DNA of 64,000 bases from Martinezella calliandrae. Lineage in GTDB: Bacteria; Pseudomonadota; Alphaproteobacteria; Rhizobiales; Rhizobiaceae. The notes beneath the pieces were generated by a model. That model saw only the letters and a program-made list of their open reading frames with translations, had not been told where the DNA came from and did no database searches. The position numbers were made by a program, and so were the translations under genes. Where the stretch lies: assembly GCF_030272695.1 (NCBI RefSeq), contig NZ_JARFYN010000005.1:62001-126000 (forward strand), read 5' to 3'. Below are positions 17,031 to 26,536 of this stretch, piece by piece (positions within the stretch are counted from its first letter, which is position 1; each line of letters opens with the position of its first letter).

Positions 17031-18479
17031 ATGCGCCCCAAGGCTATTGCCGCCGCCGCAGTTTTTTTCATCGGTCTCGCTGGCGTTTCGCAGGCAGCTG
17101 ACGTCAACGAGCAGGGCGCTAGGGAACTGCGCAATATCCTGACGCACTCGCTCTCGCACGATCTCGCCCGCAGCGGTTTCGTCGCCGTCAAGCCCGCCGG
17201 CGAACAATATGAGATCACCTACGATCTCGCCAAGTTCTTCGACAAGATCAATTCCTCCGCGTTTTCCATTACCGGCCTGAAGCCTCTCACATTGTTGGCA
17301 CGGCCAGTCGAAGAAGGCAGGTGGCATCTGGCGGGCGACAACAGCCTCGACGTTTCGGTTCATTCGCCGGCATCTGACGCCACCTATTCGGTTGCATCCA
17401 GTTCCCTCGACGGCATTTTCGATCCGACGATCGAGATGATGCGGTCGATGGAGATGAAGAACAATGGCATCAAGTTCTCCAGCATCGGCAATGGCAAAAA
17501 CAGCGGGCGCAAGATCGATGCCACGATCGATAGCGCGTCTGTCACTCATGCGGTGACGGAGAGCACCGAAGCCGGCAAAGTGGACCTGCAATCGCAGGGC
17601 ACGCTACAGCGTCTCAACGAAAAAGTCGTGGCGGCAGCGCCCGGCGTCCCGTCGGTCAATCTGAGCGCCGATAGTGTCGATGTCAAAGTGACTGCGACGA
17701 GCTTGCCGGTCAAAGAACTGCGTGAGCTCGTCCGTTTCTTCGTTCAGCACGTCAAGGCAAAACAGTTATCGGAAAGCGGCAGCGAGAAGTTCGAGGAACT
17801 GGTGCATCGCGCCTTGCCCGTGTTTGGTTCGTTCAATGAGTCCGTGACGCTAAACAATGCGCTGGTGGCGACTGAAAACGGCAAGGTCGGCGTCAAGACG
17901 CTCGACTACAATTTCAAGATGGATGGTCTGACCAAGGCTTCCAACATCAATTTCGGCCTCAGGGCGGAGCATTTTACGCCGGACGCGAACCTCATTGCGC
18001 CGGCCTACGCAGCCTTCCTGCCGGAGACGCTCGATGTGCAACTCGGGATTCCCAACGTCAATTTCGATGGCCTCATAGACACGGTTCTGGAAGCAGTGAC
18101 GTCGCGCTCCACACCGGTCTCCGGCGAAGCATTGAAACGCATCATGTTTCCGAGCGGCTATGGGACCCTCGAATTCCCGCGGATCAACGCGGCTTCCGGT
18201 GTTTATGACGTTGAGGTTTCCGGCGCGGTGAAGGGCTCTACCAGGCACCATCCAAGTTACTCGCTGCAGGCGACGATCCTTGCCCGCGATTTCGACAGGA
18301 CGATCGCGGCCATCCAGGAGGCCGCAAAGACCGACCAGCGACTGAACAGCGTTTCCTTCAGCCTGATGGCCGCCAAAGGCTTTGCCAAGACCGATCCGGA
18401 TGGTCGGCTGCGCTGGGATGTCATAATGGATGAAAACCGGACCGTTACGGTGAACGGGCAGGTTATGAAGGGACTTTGA
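17031..18479 (+). CDS. Secreted protein of unknown function, first of a tandem pair
   Basis: A 482-residue protein with a signal peptide (MRPKAIAAAAVFFIGLAG, cleavage near SQA/ADV at residue 22). The mature part begins ADVNEQGARELRNILTHSL and contains alternating beta segments, with no Cys-rich, catalytic or lipobox motifs that I recognise. The C-terminus holds a conserved block AKGFAKTDPDGRLRWDV that recurs in the next gene. The two proteins align along their whole length, so they are duplicates. AAAGGAGAG precedes the ATG. The protein is probably periplasmic. It may belong to a conserved rhizobial domain-of-unknown-function family, but I cannot name it with confidence. Confidence 0.75.
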   Translation: MRPKAIAAAAVFFIGLAGVSQAADVNEQGARELRNILTHSLSHDLARSGFVAVKPAGEQYEITYDLAKFFDKINSSAFSITGLKPLTLLARPVEEGRWHLAGDNSLDVSVHSPASDATYSVASSSLDGIFDPTIEMMRSMEMKNNGIKFSSIGNGKNSGRKIDATIDSASVTHAVTESTEAGKVDLQSQGTLQRLNEKVVAAAPGVPSVNLSADSVDVKVTATSLPVKELRELVRFFVQHVKAKQLSESGSEKFEELVHRALPVFGSFNESVTLNNALVATENGKVGVKTLDYNFKMDGLTKASNINFGLRAEHFTPDANLIAPAYAAFLPETLDVQLGIPNVNFDGLIDTVLEAVTSRSTPVSGEALKRIMFPSGYGTLEFPRINAASGVYDVEVSGAVKGSTRHHPSYSLQATILARDFDRTIAAIQEAAKTDQRLNSVSFSLMAAKGFAKTDPDGRLRWDVIMDENRTVTVNGQVMKGL

Positions 18480-18596
18480 TGCCTCGCTGCGGCTTGCAGC
18501 CGGCGCAGGTCGCGGCGTCATCATCCAATCGAGAATCGCGTTTAGGGTTTTCCCGTCTTCAAATTGTTTTTCCTAGCATCATTGGGGGAGTGAATT

Positions 18597-20051
18597 ATGC
18601 GTTTTAAGGCAGTTGCCGCCGCGGCGGTTTTCGCCACCAGTCTGGCTGGCGCCTCGCAGGCGGCCGACGTCAACGAGCAGGGGGCCAAGGACCTGCTCGG
18701 CAATCTGACGCATTTCCTGCCAGACGATATCGTCAAGAGCGGGTTCATTACGGTCAATCCGGCAAGTGGTCACTATGAGGTGACTTATGACCTGCAGAAG
18801 CTCTTCGACAAGCTGAACGTCAGCGGTTTCGACATTACCGGGTTAAAGCCGCTCCTGGCTGTGGCGACGCCGCAGGATGACGGTCTGTGGAATATCGAGG
18901 GCAATAATGCGATCGACGTAACGGCGCGCTCGAAGCCCGGCAGCAGTCCGGAAACCGAGTTTCGCTATGCGCTGGCATCCTCCAGTTTCACGGGCGTCTT
19001 CGACCCTGCGCTTCACTATCTTCGTTCGATGGACGTGAAGGGTAGCGGCATCACGCTCGCCACCAAGACCACCGACAATGGTGTAGAGAAGAACGACATC
19101 ACGATCGATAGCGTCGGCTATATGCTCTCCTCGTCGGCGAGCGGCGAGCCGGACAGGCTCGACATGCAGATGAACGGGGGCCTGCAATCTCTCCAGGACA
19201 AGATTTCCTCCGATACCGAGCCGTTTGGCGAGTTCAAGATTGGAGCCATCGATTTCAAGGCCAACGCGACCAAGCTGCCGCTCAAGGCGCTGAACGAGAT
19301 TTTGCGGTTCATTTCCGATCACAAGGATAGGAAGACCCTCTCTGACAGCGAAACCGCGGCGCTCAAGGCATTGCTGCAAAACGCAATGCCGCTGGCCGCC
19401 TCTTTTGAAGAGTCGATCTCCGCCAAGGATATTTCCGTGACGACACCGCTCGGCGACGGTGGACTGCAGCAGATGGGCTACTCGTTCAAGGTAGTCGGGC
19501 CGGCCAATGCGATGAATGCCGATTTCGGTATGAGTGCTGAAAAGCTGACCGTGGCCTCAGGTGTGGTGCCCGAGGATTATGTCGCCTTCATTCCCGACGC
19601 CGCCGAAATGCAGATGCAGATACCGAATCTCAATTTTACCGCCCTGATGGATGTTCTGCAGCAGGCCGATTTCAACAATCCTGACGGAACGTCAGCCATG
19701 GATGACAAGTTGCAGAAGGCCATGTTCCCGGACGGAACGATGACGATCAATTTTCCGAAAATCAGCGCGATTTCGGGCCTTTACGACATCGAAGCCTCCG
19801 GCAGCATGCGTGGCTGGTTGAACGAGAAGGACCGTGCGACCGTGAAGATGACGGTGCTTGCCCGCGATCTCGACAAGACCATCGCTGCCGTTCAGAACGC
19901 TGCAAAGAGGGACGCGGACCTCAATCAATTGTCCTTCGGCCTGATGATGGCCAAGGGATTTGCCAAGACCGATCCGGATGGGCGCTCACGTTGGGACGTC
20001 AGCGTCGCCGACGACCAGTCCGTGACGATCAACGGACAAGTCATCAAATAA
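18597..20051 (+). CDS. Secreted protein of unknown function, second of a tandem pair
   Basis: A 484-residue paralogue of the preceding product, with the same signal peptide design (cleavage near SQA/ADV), the same mature start ADVNEQGAKDL, and matching internal blocks: YDLQKLFDKLNVSGFDITGLKPL, FNDP-type turns, LQMGYSFKVVGPANAMNADFG, AMFPDGTMTINFPKISA and the near-identical C-terminal AKGFAKTDPDGRSRWDV. GGGGGAG precedes the ATG. The 117-base spacer between the pair has no obvious terminator, so they may share a transcript. The MFS gene starts 25 bases downstream. No function can be assigned. Confidence 0.75.
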   Translation: MRFKAVAAAAVFATSLAGASQAADVNEQGAKDLLGNLTHFLPDDIVKSGFITVNPASGHYEVTYDLQKLFDKLNVSGFDITGLKPLLAVATPQDDGLWNIEGNNAIDVTARSKPGSSPETEFRYALASSSFTGVFDPALHYLRSMDVKGSGITLATKTTDNGVEKNDITIDSVGYMLSSSASGEPDRLDMQMNGGLQSLQDKISSDTEPFGEFKIGAIDFKANATKLPLKALNEILRFISDHKDRKTLSDSETAALKALLQNAMPLAASFEESISAKDISVTTPLGDGGLQQMGYSFKVVGPANAMNADFGMSAEKLTVASGVVPEDYVAFIPDAAEMQMQIPNLNFTALMDVLQQADFNNPDGTSAMDDKLQKAMFPDGTMTINFPKISAISGLYDIEASGSMRGWLNEKDRATVKMTVLARDLDKTIAAVQNAAKRDADLNQLSFGLMMAKGFAKTDPDGRSRWDVSVADDQSVTINGQVIK

Positions 20052-20076
20052 GTCGACCCAATTTCAGAATGCAAAC

Positions 20077-21312
20077 ATGTTTGTCCTAAAGCCGCTGGCC
20101 CAACGCTCGATTTCGCTTCTATGGGCCGGCCAGGTTTTGGCGGCGACCGGATCTGAGTTCTATATGGTTGCCGTCGTCTGGATTGCGGCGGATTTCATCG
20201 GCAGCAACGCGGGTTATGTTTCTGCGTTGCAATCAGGAACACTTCTCTTCGGCAGCCTGTTCGGTGGCATCCTGACAGATCGCTTTCGACACAGCACGAC
20301 GATGATTTCTGCCGACATTCTGCGCGCGCTTTTACTAATGCTGCTTTCGGTCGCCGGTCTCATGCATTTCATGAGCCTGCCGTTGTTGATGGTGCTTGCC
20401 GGATGCATTGCCTTGCTGACGTCCAGCTTCGATCCGTCGTTGCAGGCAACTCTTCCGACCATCGCGATCGATCCCGATATTCGCCACGCGACCAATGGAC
20501 TGTTCGACGCAACGAGGCGCATGGCTCGCATCCTCGGACCGAGCATGATCGCGCTGGTCAACGGATTTTTGCCGAAATCGCAGTTTTTCACGGTGACGGC
20601 GGCGACATTCCTACTTTCTGCCCTGGCCGTCTGGATGGCTGTCGCCAGGTTCCCGTCCGCGCCTCGGCGTCTTGAAGTCTCCGGAATGGCCGCGGTGGTC
20701 GATGGTGTGCTGGGTGGATGGCGAATGGCGCGCGGCCATGCCGCCATACTCTATGGGCTGTTCACGAACCTGATGGGGAATGTTGCCTGGGCGATGGGCA
20801 TTTTGCTCGGGATGATCCTGCACCTGCGCGAAACCAGTGCCGATCCCTTGACGGATTACAGCCTGATGATGACGGCCTACGGCGTCGGCAACCTGACGAC
20901 CAACCTCATCCTCAGCAACATGAGGCCGCGCAGACCGGTGGTTTGGATCATTGTTGCAAAGCTGGTTTTCGGCGCCGGTGTCTTCCTGCTGCCGCTGGTG
21001 CATGATCGCCTATTGCTGATGACCATTGCGTGCCTTGCCGCAATCAACGGCCCCTTCGAGAACCTTGCGATGCTGCATCTGATGCAGACGCGCAGCGAGC
21101 CCCATCGTCTGGCGCAGATCTACCGATTGCTGATGTGTGCGATCTTCCTCGGCCTTTTCCTGGCCTATCTCATGTCGCCCAGCCTGTTTGCCTGGTTCGG
21201 CATCGGCCCATCGATCATGGGCGCCGGTGCGGCGGTCTTTGCCTCAGGGCTCCTTGGAATAGGGCTGCTAGCCATTAGGCAAAGCCGTCCGGTCGATGCG
21301 AAACCTGCGTGA
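20077..21312 (+). CDS. MFS transporter
   Basis: A 411-residue major facilitator protein with about twelve hydrophobic segments. The start (LAQRSISLLWAGQVLAATGSEFY), the loop-2/3 motif GGILTDRFRHST (variant of the GxxxDRxGRR signature) and DPSLQATLPTIA followed by TNGLFDATRRMARILGP resemble the enterobactin exporter / DHA3-like group of drug or siderophore efflux proteins. Substrate is not readable. It begins 25 bases after the second secreted paralogue and may be in the same transcript. It is convergent with prs, with 16 bases between the stops. Confidence 0.82.
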   Translation: MFVLKPLAQRSISLLWAGQVLAATGSEFYMVAVVWIAADFIGSNAGYVSALQSGTLLFGSLFGGILTDRFRHSTTMISADILRALLLMLLSVAGLMHFMSLPLLMVLAGCIALLTSSFDPSLQATLPTIAIDPDIRHATNGLFDATRRMARILGPSMIALVNGFLPKSQFFTVTAATFLLSALAVWMAVARFPSAPRRLEVSGMAAVVDGVLGGWRMARGHAAILYGLFTNLMGNVAWAMGILLGMILHLRETSADPLTDYSLMMTAYGVGNLTTNLILSNMRPRRPVVWIIVAKLVFGAGVFLLPLVHDRLLLMTIACLAAINGPFENLAMLHLMQTRSEPHRLAQIYRLLMCAIFLGLFLAYLMSPSLFAWFGIGPSIMGAGAAVFASGLLGIGLLAIRQSRPVDAKPA

Positions 21313-21328
21313 GAAGAGCCTGATAGCG

Positions 21329-22261
21329 TCAGTCGAACAGGCTCGATACCGATTCTTCCTGGCTGGTACGGTTGATGGCTTCGCCGATCAGACTGGCGGT
21401 GCTGATGACGCGGATATTGGGCGCCGATTGCACAGTCGTGGTCGGTTGGATGGAATCGGTGATCACCAGTTCTTTCAGCTGCGAATTTGCCACGCGGGTC
21501 ACGGCGCCGCCGGAGAGAACGCCATGGGTGATATAGGCGGTGACGCTTGCCGCGCCTCTTGCAAGTAGGGCATCGGCAGCGTTGCAGAGCGTGCCACCGG
21601 AATCGACGATATCGTCGATCAGGATGCAATCTTTGCCAGTCACTTCGCCGATGATGTTCATCACCTCGGACTCACCTGGGCGCTCGCGGCGCTTATCCAC
21701 GATCGCCAGCAGACAGTCGAGGCGTTTGGCCAGCGCTCGGGCGCGCACGACACCGCCGACATCGGGGGAGACGACCATGACGTTGCCGATATCGTAATTC
21801 GCCTTGATATCGCGCGTCAGGATCGGCAGTGCGTAGAGATTGTCTGTGGGGATATCAAAGAAGCCTTGGATCTGGCCGGCATGCAGATCGAGCGTCAGAA
21901 CCCGGTCGGCGCCAGCCTCGGTGATCAGATTGGCCACCAGCTTGGCCGAGATCGGCGTGCGCCCGGAGGCGCGGCGATCCTGGCGGGCATAGCCGAAATA
22001 GGGAAGAACGGCCGTGATACGCCGCGCCGAGGAGCGGCGCATCGCGTCGATCATGATCAACAGTTCCATGAGATGGTCGTTGGTCGGGAATGATGTCGGC
22101 TGGACGACGAATACGTCCTCGCCACGCACGTTCTCCTGGATTTCAACGAAGATTTCCTGGTCTGCGAAGCGCCTGACGCTGGCCTTGCCCAAGGGTACGT
22201 TGAGATAATTGCAGATCGCTTCGGCAAGATGCCGGTTCGAATTGCCTGCGAAAACCTTCAT
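21329..22261 (-). CDS. prs: Ribose-phosphate pyrophosphokinase
   Basis: Makes PRPP from ribose 5-phosphate and ATP for purine, pyrimidine, histidine, tryptophan and NAD synthesis. The 310-residue protein shows the class I pattern: [54 protein letters not shown] (catalytic flexible-loop and ATP region), [14 protein letters not shown], and the PRPP loop [18 protein letters not shown]. It is the last gene of a minus-strand run starting at lgt. The apt gene, which uses its product, is 14 kb away in the same window. Confidence 0.97.
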   Translation of the reverse strand: MKVFAGNSNRHLAEAICNYLNVPLGKASVRRFADQEIFVEIQENVRGEDVFVVQPTSFPTNDHLMELLIMIDAMRRSSARRITAVLPYFGYARQDRRASGRTPISAKLVANLITEAGADRVLTLDLHAGQIQGFFDIPTDNLYALPILTRDIKANYDIGNVMVVSPDVGGVVRARALAKRLDCLLAIVDKRRERPGESEVMNIIGEVTGKDCILIDDIVDSGGTLCNAADALLARGAASVTAYITHGVLSGGAVTRVANSQLKELVITDSIQPTTTVQSAPNIRVISTASLIGEAINRTSQEESVSSLFD

Positions 22262-22366
22262 TGTGGCCCGCCTGTTACCAACCTGATAGCCGCGCTTTTA
22301 ACCGCCTCGCTCTCGAATGCAAGGGGCTAGAGTGCGATAGCTTTCATATTTCTGCAAAGCTTGTGG

Positions 22367-23242
22367 CTATCCACGGCGAGAGTCGCGCCAGGCGTTGAAT
22401 TCCGACATGGTTTCGGTGGCAATTTTCTGCATGACGGAGGGCGGGACGGCAGCCCAGGGATCACCGCGCTTCAACGGCGCGCTTTCCGATCCCTGGATCC
22501 GGTGCAGGCGGGCACCGCTGTTGTCGAGGACATCCCAGACATAGGTGACGGAAATCTGCGGCCCGTCCTCGAAGGCGGACAGATAACCCTTCAGGATATA
22601 GCCGGCGCTGGAATCGCTGGAGCTCTTGATCGTCAGGCCGAGCGCGCGGGCCTCGGCGCCGAGCTGACGTGACAGCGGTGTAACGGCCTCGACCGGTGCG
22701 CCGATGATCGGTAGGAAACGGACGCTGCTTTTCTCCGCCGCGGCGGCAGGGGGAAGGGAAGCTTGCTGTTGTTCAGGTTGCTTCCGATCCTCCGCCGCTT
22801 CTTGCTGCTGCGGCTGCGGCTGCGGATCGTCGGCGAGGCGGCGGTCAGCCTCGCGCTGTTCGTCAGCGTTTGAGGTTTGCGCGTCCTGCGATCGAATGGA
22901 GGCAGTCCTGGAATCGTCGAGTGGGCGGGAGGCATAGGGGTTGCGGCCGCTGCTTTTGAGAGCAGCCGCCTGATCGTCGAGCGAGCCGCCGCCATAGTTC
23001 TGCGTCTGGTAACCACCTTGCTGCTGATAGCCTTGTCGCTGGTAGCTGTAGCTGTCCTGCGCGGCTTCATAGTTCTGCTGGCGCTGCGGCGCGGCCGCCA
23101 TGCGCTCGACATCGCGCTGGGTGACGGGGCTGGAGCCGGCATCGCCGATGCTTTCGGGTGGTGTTAGGGCGTCCGTCGTATTGCAGGCGGCGAGCGCAAA
23201 ACAGCAGCCAACGGAAATCAACGTTGTCCTGACCAGTCCCAT
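22367..23242 (-). CDS. Putative lipoprotein, Gln-rich linker
   Basis: A 291-residue protein whose N-terminus MGLVRTTLISVGCCFALAAC ends in a lipobox (LAAC, Cys at residue 20), predicting a lipid-anchored envelope protein. Residues about 45-165 are low-complexity and rich in Gln, Tyr, Pro and Ser (for example QQQEAAEDRKQPEQQQ). The C-terminal 125 residues form a compact domain starting SVRFLPIIGAPVEAVTPLS, with GYILKGYLSAFEDGPQISVTY and ending FNAWRDSRRG. The C-terminal domain recurs in rhizobial lipoproteins of unknown role. It needs Lgt for lipidation, which is encoded in the same run. Confidence 0.75.
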   Translation of the reverse strand: MGLVRTTLISVGCCFALAACNTTDALTPPESIGDAGSSPVTQRDVERMAAAPQRQQNYEAAQDSYSYQRQGYQQQGGYQTQNYGGGSLDDQAAALKSSGRNPYASRPLDDSRTASIRSQDAQTSNADEQREADRRLADDPQPQPQQQEAAEDRKQPEQQQASLPPAAAAEKSSVRFLPIIGAPVEAVTPLSRQLGAEARALGLTIKSSSDSSAGYILKGYLSAFEDGPQISVTYVWDVLDNSGARLHRIQGSESAPLKRGDPWAAVPPSVMQKIATETMSEFNAWRDSRRG

Positions 23243-23297
23243 GTGCGCGATCCTTTTCTTCGACGGTCTGCCCGTTCAGGATCGCTATTTTACGCTG

Positions 23298-24449
23298 CTA
23301 ACGGTTAAGAAATTCGAGCCGGTGGCGCGACAAAGCTCTCGGCGCCTGAGAGGTCGTCAGATAGGTCTGACCGAGCGTCATCGCGGAGCCGGTGTCGGAA
23401 TCCATGATGATCATGTGCACGAAAAGTGACATGTTCTCTTCGATCTCCTGCAGGTTGCCCGCATGGAACATCTGATGCTCCATCCAGGAGGGAGAGAAGC
23501 GGGCACCGAGCGAATAGCCGCAGGCGTTCAGCCGGTGGCGGGTAAGGCCGCGCTCATCCATGATCTTGGCGTGCGTGTCGAAGACGTCGCCAAAGGTATG
23601 GCCAGGCTCCAGCACGGTTTCAATCGCCTGGATGGTTTCCAGGCAGGCGTTATAGAGTTCGCGGTGGCGGTGCGTGGGGTCGCCGATGACGACCGTGCGC
23701 ATCATGGCGGCATGGTAATGGACATAGGCGCCGGCCCATTCGAGGGTGAGCTGGTCGTTGTCATCCAGCTTGCGGCGGCCGGCCTTGTAGCGGCAGAGCA
23801 GCGCTTCGGGCCCGGAGCCGATGATGAATTCATTGGCAGGATAATCGCCGCCGCCGGAAAAGATCGCGCTTTGCATGGCGGCAAGAATATCGGCTTCGTC
23901 GGCGCCAGGTTTGATCAGAGCAAGCGCCGTGTCCAGTGCATCATCGGCGAGAACAGCGGCGCGCTCGACATAGGCGATTTCGGCGAGGCTTTTAACGAGG
24001 CGCAGGCGGCTGACAAGGTAGGACGCGTCGACAATCTGGCCGAAGCTAGCGAGCTGGTTGTCGAGCAAGCGGGCGACACGACCGGTCATGCCGTGGGTAT
24101 CGTATTCGACGCCGATGCGGGCGCCGAGCAGATCGAGCTCCACCAGCAATTCCTTGAGATCGAGCGTTGGATCGGCATTGACGCGGTCGACCCAGACGCG
24201 AATGTCTGAGATGACCGATGTCAGCTGCGCCTGGCGAAGATCAGCTGATCGGGTGAGCAGCACCATCGTGCCGTCAGACTTGACCACCAGCGTCTGGAAG
24301 AAGCAATAGCCGAACGTATCGTAGCCGGTCAGCCAGAACATGCTCTCCTGCGCGAAGAGCAGTATGGCGTCGAGTTTTTCCTCCTGCATTTTCGCGAGAA
24401 GGCGGGCCATACGGTTGTTGAATTCGCTGCGTTCGAAATGCAGAGCCAT
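23298..24449 (-). CDS. M24 (pita-bread fold) peptidase-family protein, creatinase/ectoine-hydrolase-like
   Basis: A 383-residue protein with a creatinase-type N-terminal domain (FERSEFNNRMARLLAKM, LFAQESMFWLTGYDTFGY) and a C-terminal M24 fold. The usual metal ligands appear lost: the first Asp is Glu in LTLEWAGAYVHYHAAMMRT, the Asp of the DxxRT box is Ala, and the GHG.G His segment reads CGYSLGA. That pattern fits metal-free relatives such as creatinase or ectoine hydrolase (DoeA) better than Xaa-Pro aminopeptidase. I chose ATG 24449, which begins MALHFERSEF and lies one base after the pgeF stop; the frame extends further upstream inside pgeF. Confidence 0.8.
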   Translation of the reverse strand: MALHFERSEFNNRMARLLAKMQEEKLDAILLFAQESMFWLTGYDTFGYCFFQTLVVKSDGTMVLLTRSADLRQAQLTSVISDIRVWVDRVNADPTLDLKELLVELDLLGARIGVEYDTHGMTGRVARLLDNQLASFGQIVDASYLVSRLRLVKSLAEIAYVERAAVLADDALDTALALIKPGADEADILAAMQSAIFSGGGDYPANEFIIGSGPEALLCRYKAGRRKLDDNDQLTLEWAGAYVHYHAAMMRTVVIGDPTHRHRELYNACLETIQAIETVLEPGHTFGDVFDTHAKIMDERGLTRHRLNACGYSLGARFSPSWMEHQMFHAGNLQEIEENMSLFVHMIIMDSDTGSAMTLGQTYLTTSQAPRALSRHRLEFLNR

Positions 24450-24450
24450 T

Positions 24451-25233
24451 TTAGAACGTCTCCTCGATGGCAATGGCGGAAATCTGCCGGCCGTAATCCA
24501 GCTCCTTGGCGTGCGTGGCGCGGCGATAGGAGAAGAAGCGGTCGGGATCGGGATAGGTGCACAGATCAAGGTTTTGGGCGGTTACGCCGGCTTTGCGCAA
24601 GCGGTCGATGGTCAGGCCAGGCAGGTCGAACATTGCATGGCCCACCCGCTTGGACGCGATGAAGTACTTGGCGTAGTCCGGGTCGTAGGCGACGAAGCGG
24701 TCGACGAATTCCGGACCGACCTCATAGCTTGCCTGGCTGATCGAGGGACCGAGGCAGGCGATGATCTCTGCCCGCTCGGCACCGAGCGCGATCATGGCGT
24801 CGATGGTGTTTTCCAGGACGCCTGTCAGCGCCCCCTTCCAGCCGGCATGGGCGGCACCGATCACCCGGTTTTCGGGATCGGCGAAAAGGATCGGGCCGCA
24901 ATCGGCGGCGAGCACGCCAAGCGCAATCCCTGGCGTCGCCGTCACCATGGCGTCAGCTTGCGGGCGGGTGCCGTCATAGTTCCAATCGACGGCTATCACG
25001 TCGGGCGAATGAACCTGATTGACGGTCGCAAGCCGTTCCACCGGCAGGCCGAACCAACCGGCGACACGGCGGCGGTTTTCCTGGACGTGTTCGCGATTGT
25101 CGTTCGAACCGAGGCCGACGTTCAGTCCGCGATAAAGGCCCTCTGAAACGCCGCCGTCACGGGTGAAGTAGCCGTGGCGGATGCCAGCGCTCTTGGCGGC
25201 GCTCAGCAGCGTGCTTTCGATCGGAGTCGGCAA
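24451..25233 (-). CDS. pgeF: Peptidoglycan editing factor PgeF (YfiH, laccase-domain family)
   Basis: A purine-nucleoside-phosphorylase-fold Cys/His metalloenzyme; E. coli homologs edit peptidoglycan precursors, and others act on purine nucleosides. The conserved positions are present: HGYFTRDGGVSEGLYRGLNVG, VNQVHSPDVI (first His), AADCGPILFAD (Cys), GAAHAGWKGALTGVLENTI (second His) and GPSISQASYEVG. I place the start at TTG 25233 because AAGGGA lies about eight bases upstream and the resulting 260 residues fit the family; the frame is open up to ATG 25323, which remains possible. It sits between midA-like and the M24 gene. Confidence 0.88.
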   Translation of the reverse strand: MPTPIESTLLSAAKSAGIRHGYFTRDGGVSEGLYRGLNVGLGSNDNREHVQENRRRVAGWFGLPVERLATVNQVHSPDVIAVDWNYDGTRPQADAMVTATPGIALGVLAADCGPILFADPENRVIGAAHAGWKGALTGVLENTIDAMIALGAERAEIIACLGPSISQASYEVGPEFVDRFVAYDPDYAKYFIASKRVGHAMFDLPGLTIDRLRKAGVTAQNLDLCTYPDPDRFFSYRRATHAKELDYGRQISAIAIEETF

Positions 25234-25360
25234 TGCTGCGTCCCTTGATGTGTTCTTTCGTGATGGAAATAACGCTTCTTTCGCGAAGCGGTTCGATTTT
25301 GGGCATGATGTTGGCCCAGCCATGCGCGCTCTGTCAATCCGCGGAGATCAACACTGTTGT

Positions 25361-26458
25361 TCAGCGTACCTGCCGAAAGGGCAATAGATCGATCGCTGGT
25401 CTGGAGACCGCCAGCACCTTGAAGAGCTCGCCCATCTTGCCTTCGCCGGCGCCTGCGAGCCGTTCGGTGGCGGCGCGAATGCCATCTTGTATGGCGGGGT
25501 CGCGGTCGCGGCCAAGCGCCGCAGCCCGCTCCAGCAGTCCGAGCCCGACGAGGAAATCGCCCTGATGGCAGCAACCGTTGATATGCAGGCCGGAAGCCAG
25601 AGCGGTTTCGGCCAGGTGTTGGAAATCGACGTGGCTGGTGAGATCGGCTTCGCCGGGATGATTAAGCGGCGGATCGTATTCATGCATGCGTACGGCCTGC
25701 ATTGTATCGCCGAAGCCCGTCGCCATATGACCGTAATCGATGACGAGCGCCGTGCCGCCATGAGCGGCAAGCCGGTCGCAGATCGTCGTCATCACCGCCT
25801 GACGGGCAGGGGCGATCTCGAAGATCGTGCCGATCGGCGGAAGCGGCCCGTCCGGAAGAAGTGCGGGGTCGAGGCTCGCAACGCCGGCCGTGTAGGTCAA
25901 TTCGTCATTGGCGTCGAGCCCGACCGTGCGCTCGCGAAAACCGTTGACGGTGCGGACGAACTGGCGGATGGGGATGGCGTCGAACAGCTCGTTGGCGGCA
26001 AGCAAAGTGAAGCCCACCGGCACGTCACCGAAGTCCGAATGCCACGTGATCTTGTCACCATGGGCCTCGAGCGTCTGGCGCTGGAAGCCCTGCAGCCGCT
26101 CGCTGGTTTCGACCAGATGCACGCTCATCGCCCCATAAAGAGGCGGGGCCAGCTTGGCGATGACGCGCAGCATGTCTGACATCATCGTGCCGCGGCCAGG
26201 GCCGATTTCGACGAGGCGAACATCGCCCGGCGTGCCGTGGCGCTGCCAGGCATGCACTACGAAGACGCCGATCATCTCGCCGAAGAGCTGGCTGACCTCG
26301 GGCGCCGTGACGAAATCACCGGCCCGGCCGAAGGGCTCCCGCGTCTTGTAATAGCCGTACTCTGGGTCTGCGAGGCAAAGCGAGAAATAATCCGTGATGC
26401 TGAGGGGTCCGTTGGCGCGGATGATGGTTTTGATTTTTTCTCCGAGCGCGGTCGTCAT
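25361..26458 (-). CDS. MidA/NDUFAF7-family SAM-dependent methyltransferase
   Basis: A 365-residue class I methyltransferase of the DUF185 family; the mitochondrial homolog methylates an arginine of the complex I subunit NDUFS2. Motifs: PLSITDYFSLCLADPEYGYY at the N-terminus, GDFVTAPEVSQLFGE, the SAM-binding strand LVEIGPGRGTMMSDML near residue 83, LLAANELFDAIPIRQF, and ALVIDYGHM. It follows lgt by 78 bases, with a 44-bp palindromic repeat in the gap. A role in complex I assembly is inferred from the family only. Confidence 0.9.
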   Translation of the reverse strand: MTTALGEKIKTIIRANGPLSITDYFSLCLADPEYGYYKTREPFGRAGDFVTAPEVSQLFGEMIGVFVVHAWQRHGTPGDVRLVEIGPGRGTMMSDMLRVIAKLAPPLYGAMSVHLVETSERLQGFQRQTLEAHGDKITWHSDFGDVPVGFTLLAANELFDAIPIRQFVRTVNGFRERTVGLDANDELTYTAGVASLDPALLPDGPLPPIGTIFEIAPARQAVMTTICDRLAAHGGTALVIDYGHMATGFGDTMQAVRMHEYDPPLNHPGEADLTSHVDFQHLAETALASGLHINGCCHQGDFLVGLGLLERAAALGRDRDPAIQDGIRAATERLAGAGEGKMGELFKVLAVSRPAIDLLPFRQVR

Positions 26459-26475
26459 CGTTTGGTCTCGCTAAA

Positions 26476-26519
26476 GCATGGTCCCGAAAAATGTGAGGCG
26501 GCTCTCGGAAAGATCATGC
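26476..26519. repeat. 44-bp palindromic intergenic repeat, copy 1
   Basis: Begins GCATGGTCCCGAAAA and ends CTCGGAAAGATCATGC, forming an imperfect hairpin with matching GCATG/CATGC ends. It lies between lgt and the midA-like gene. It matches copy 2 (27444-27487) in length and layout and resembles the short palindromic element found many times in rhizobial chromosomes. Confidence 0.75.
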
Positions 26520-26536
26520 GACATTAAACCCAGAGT

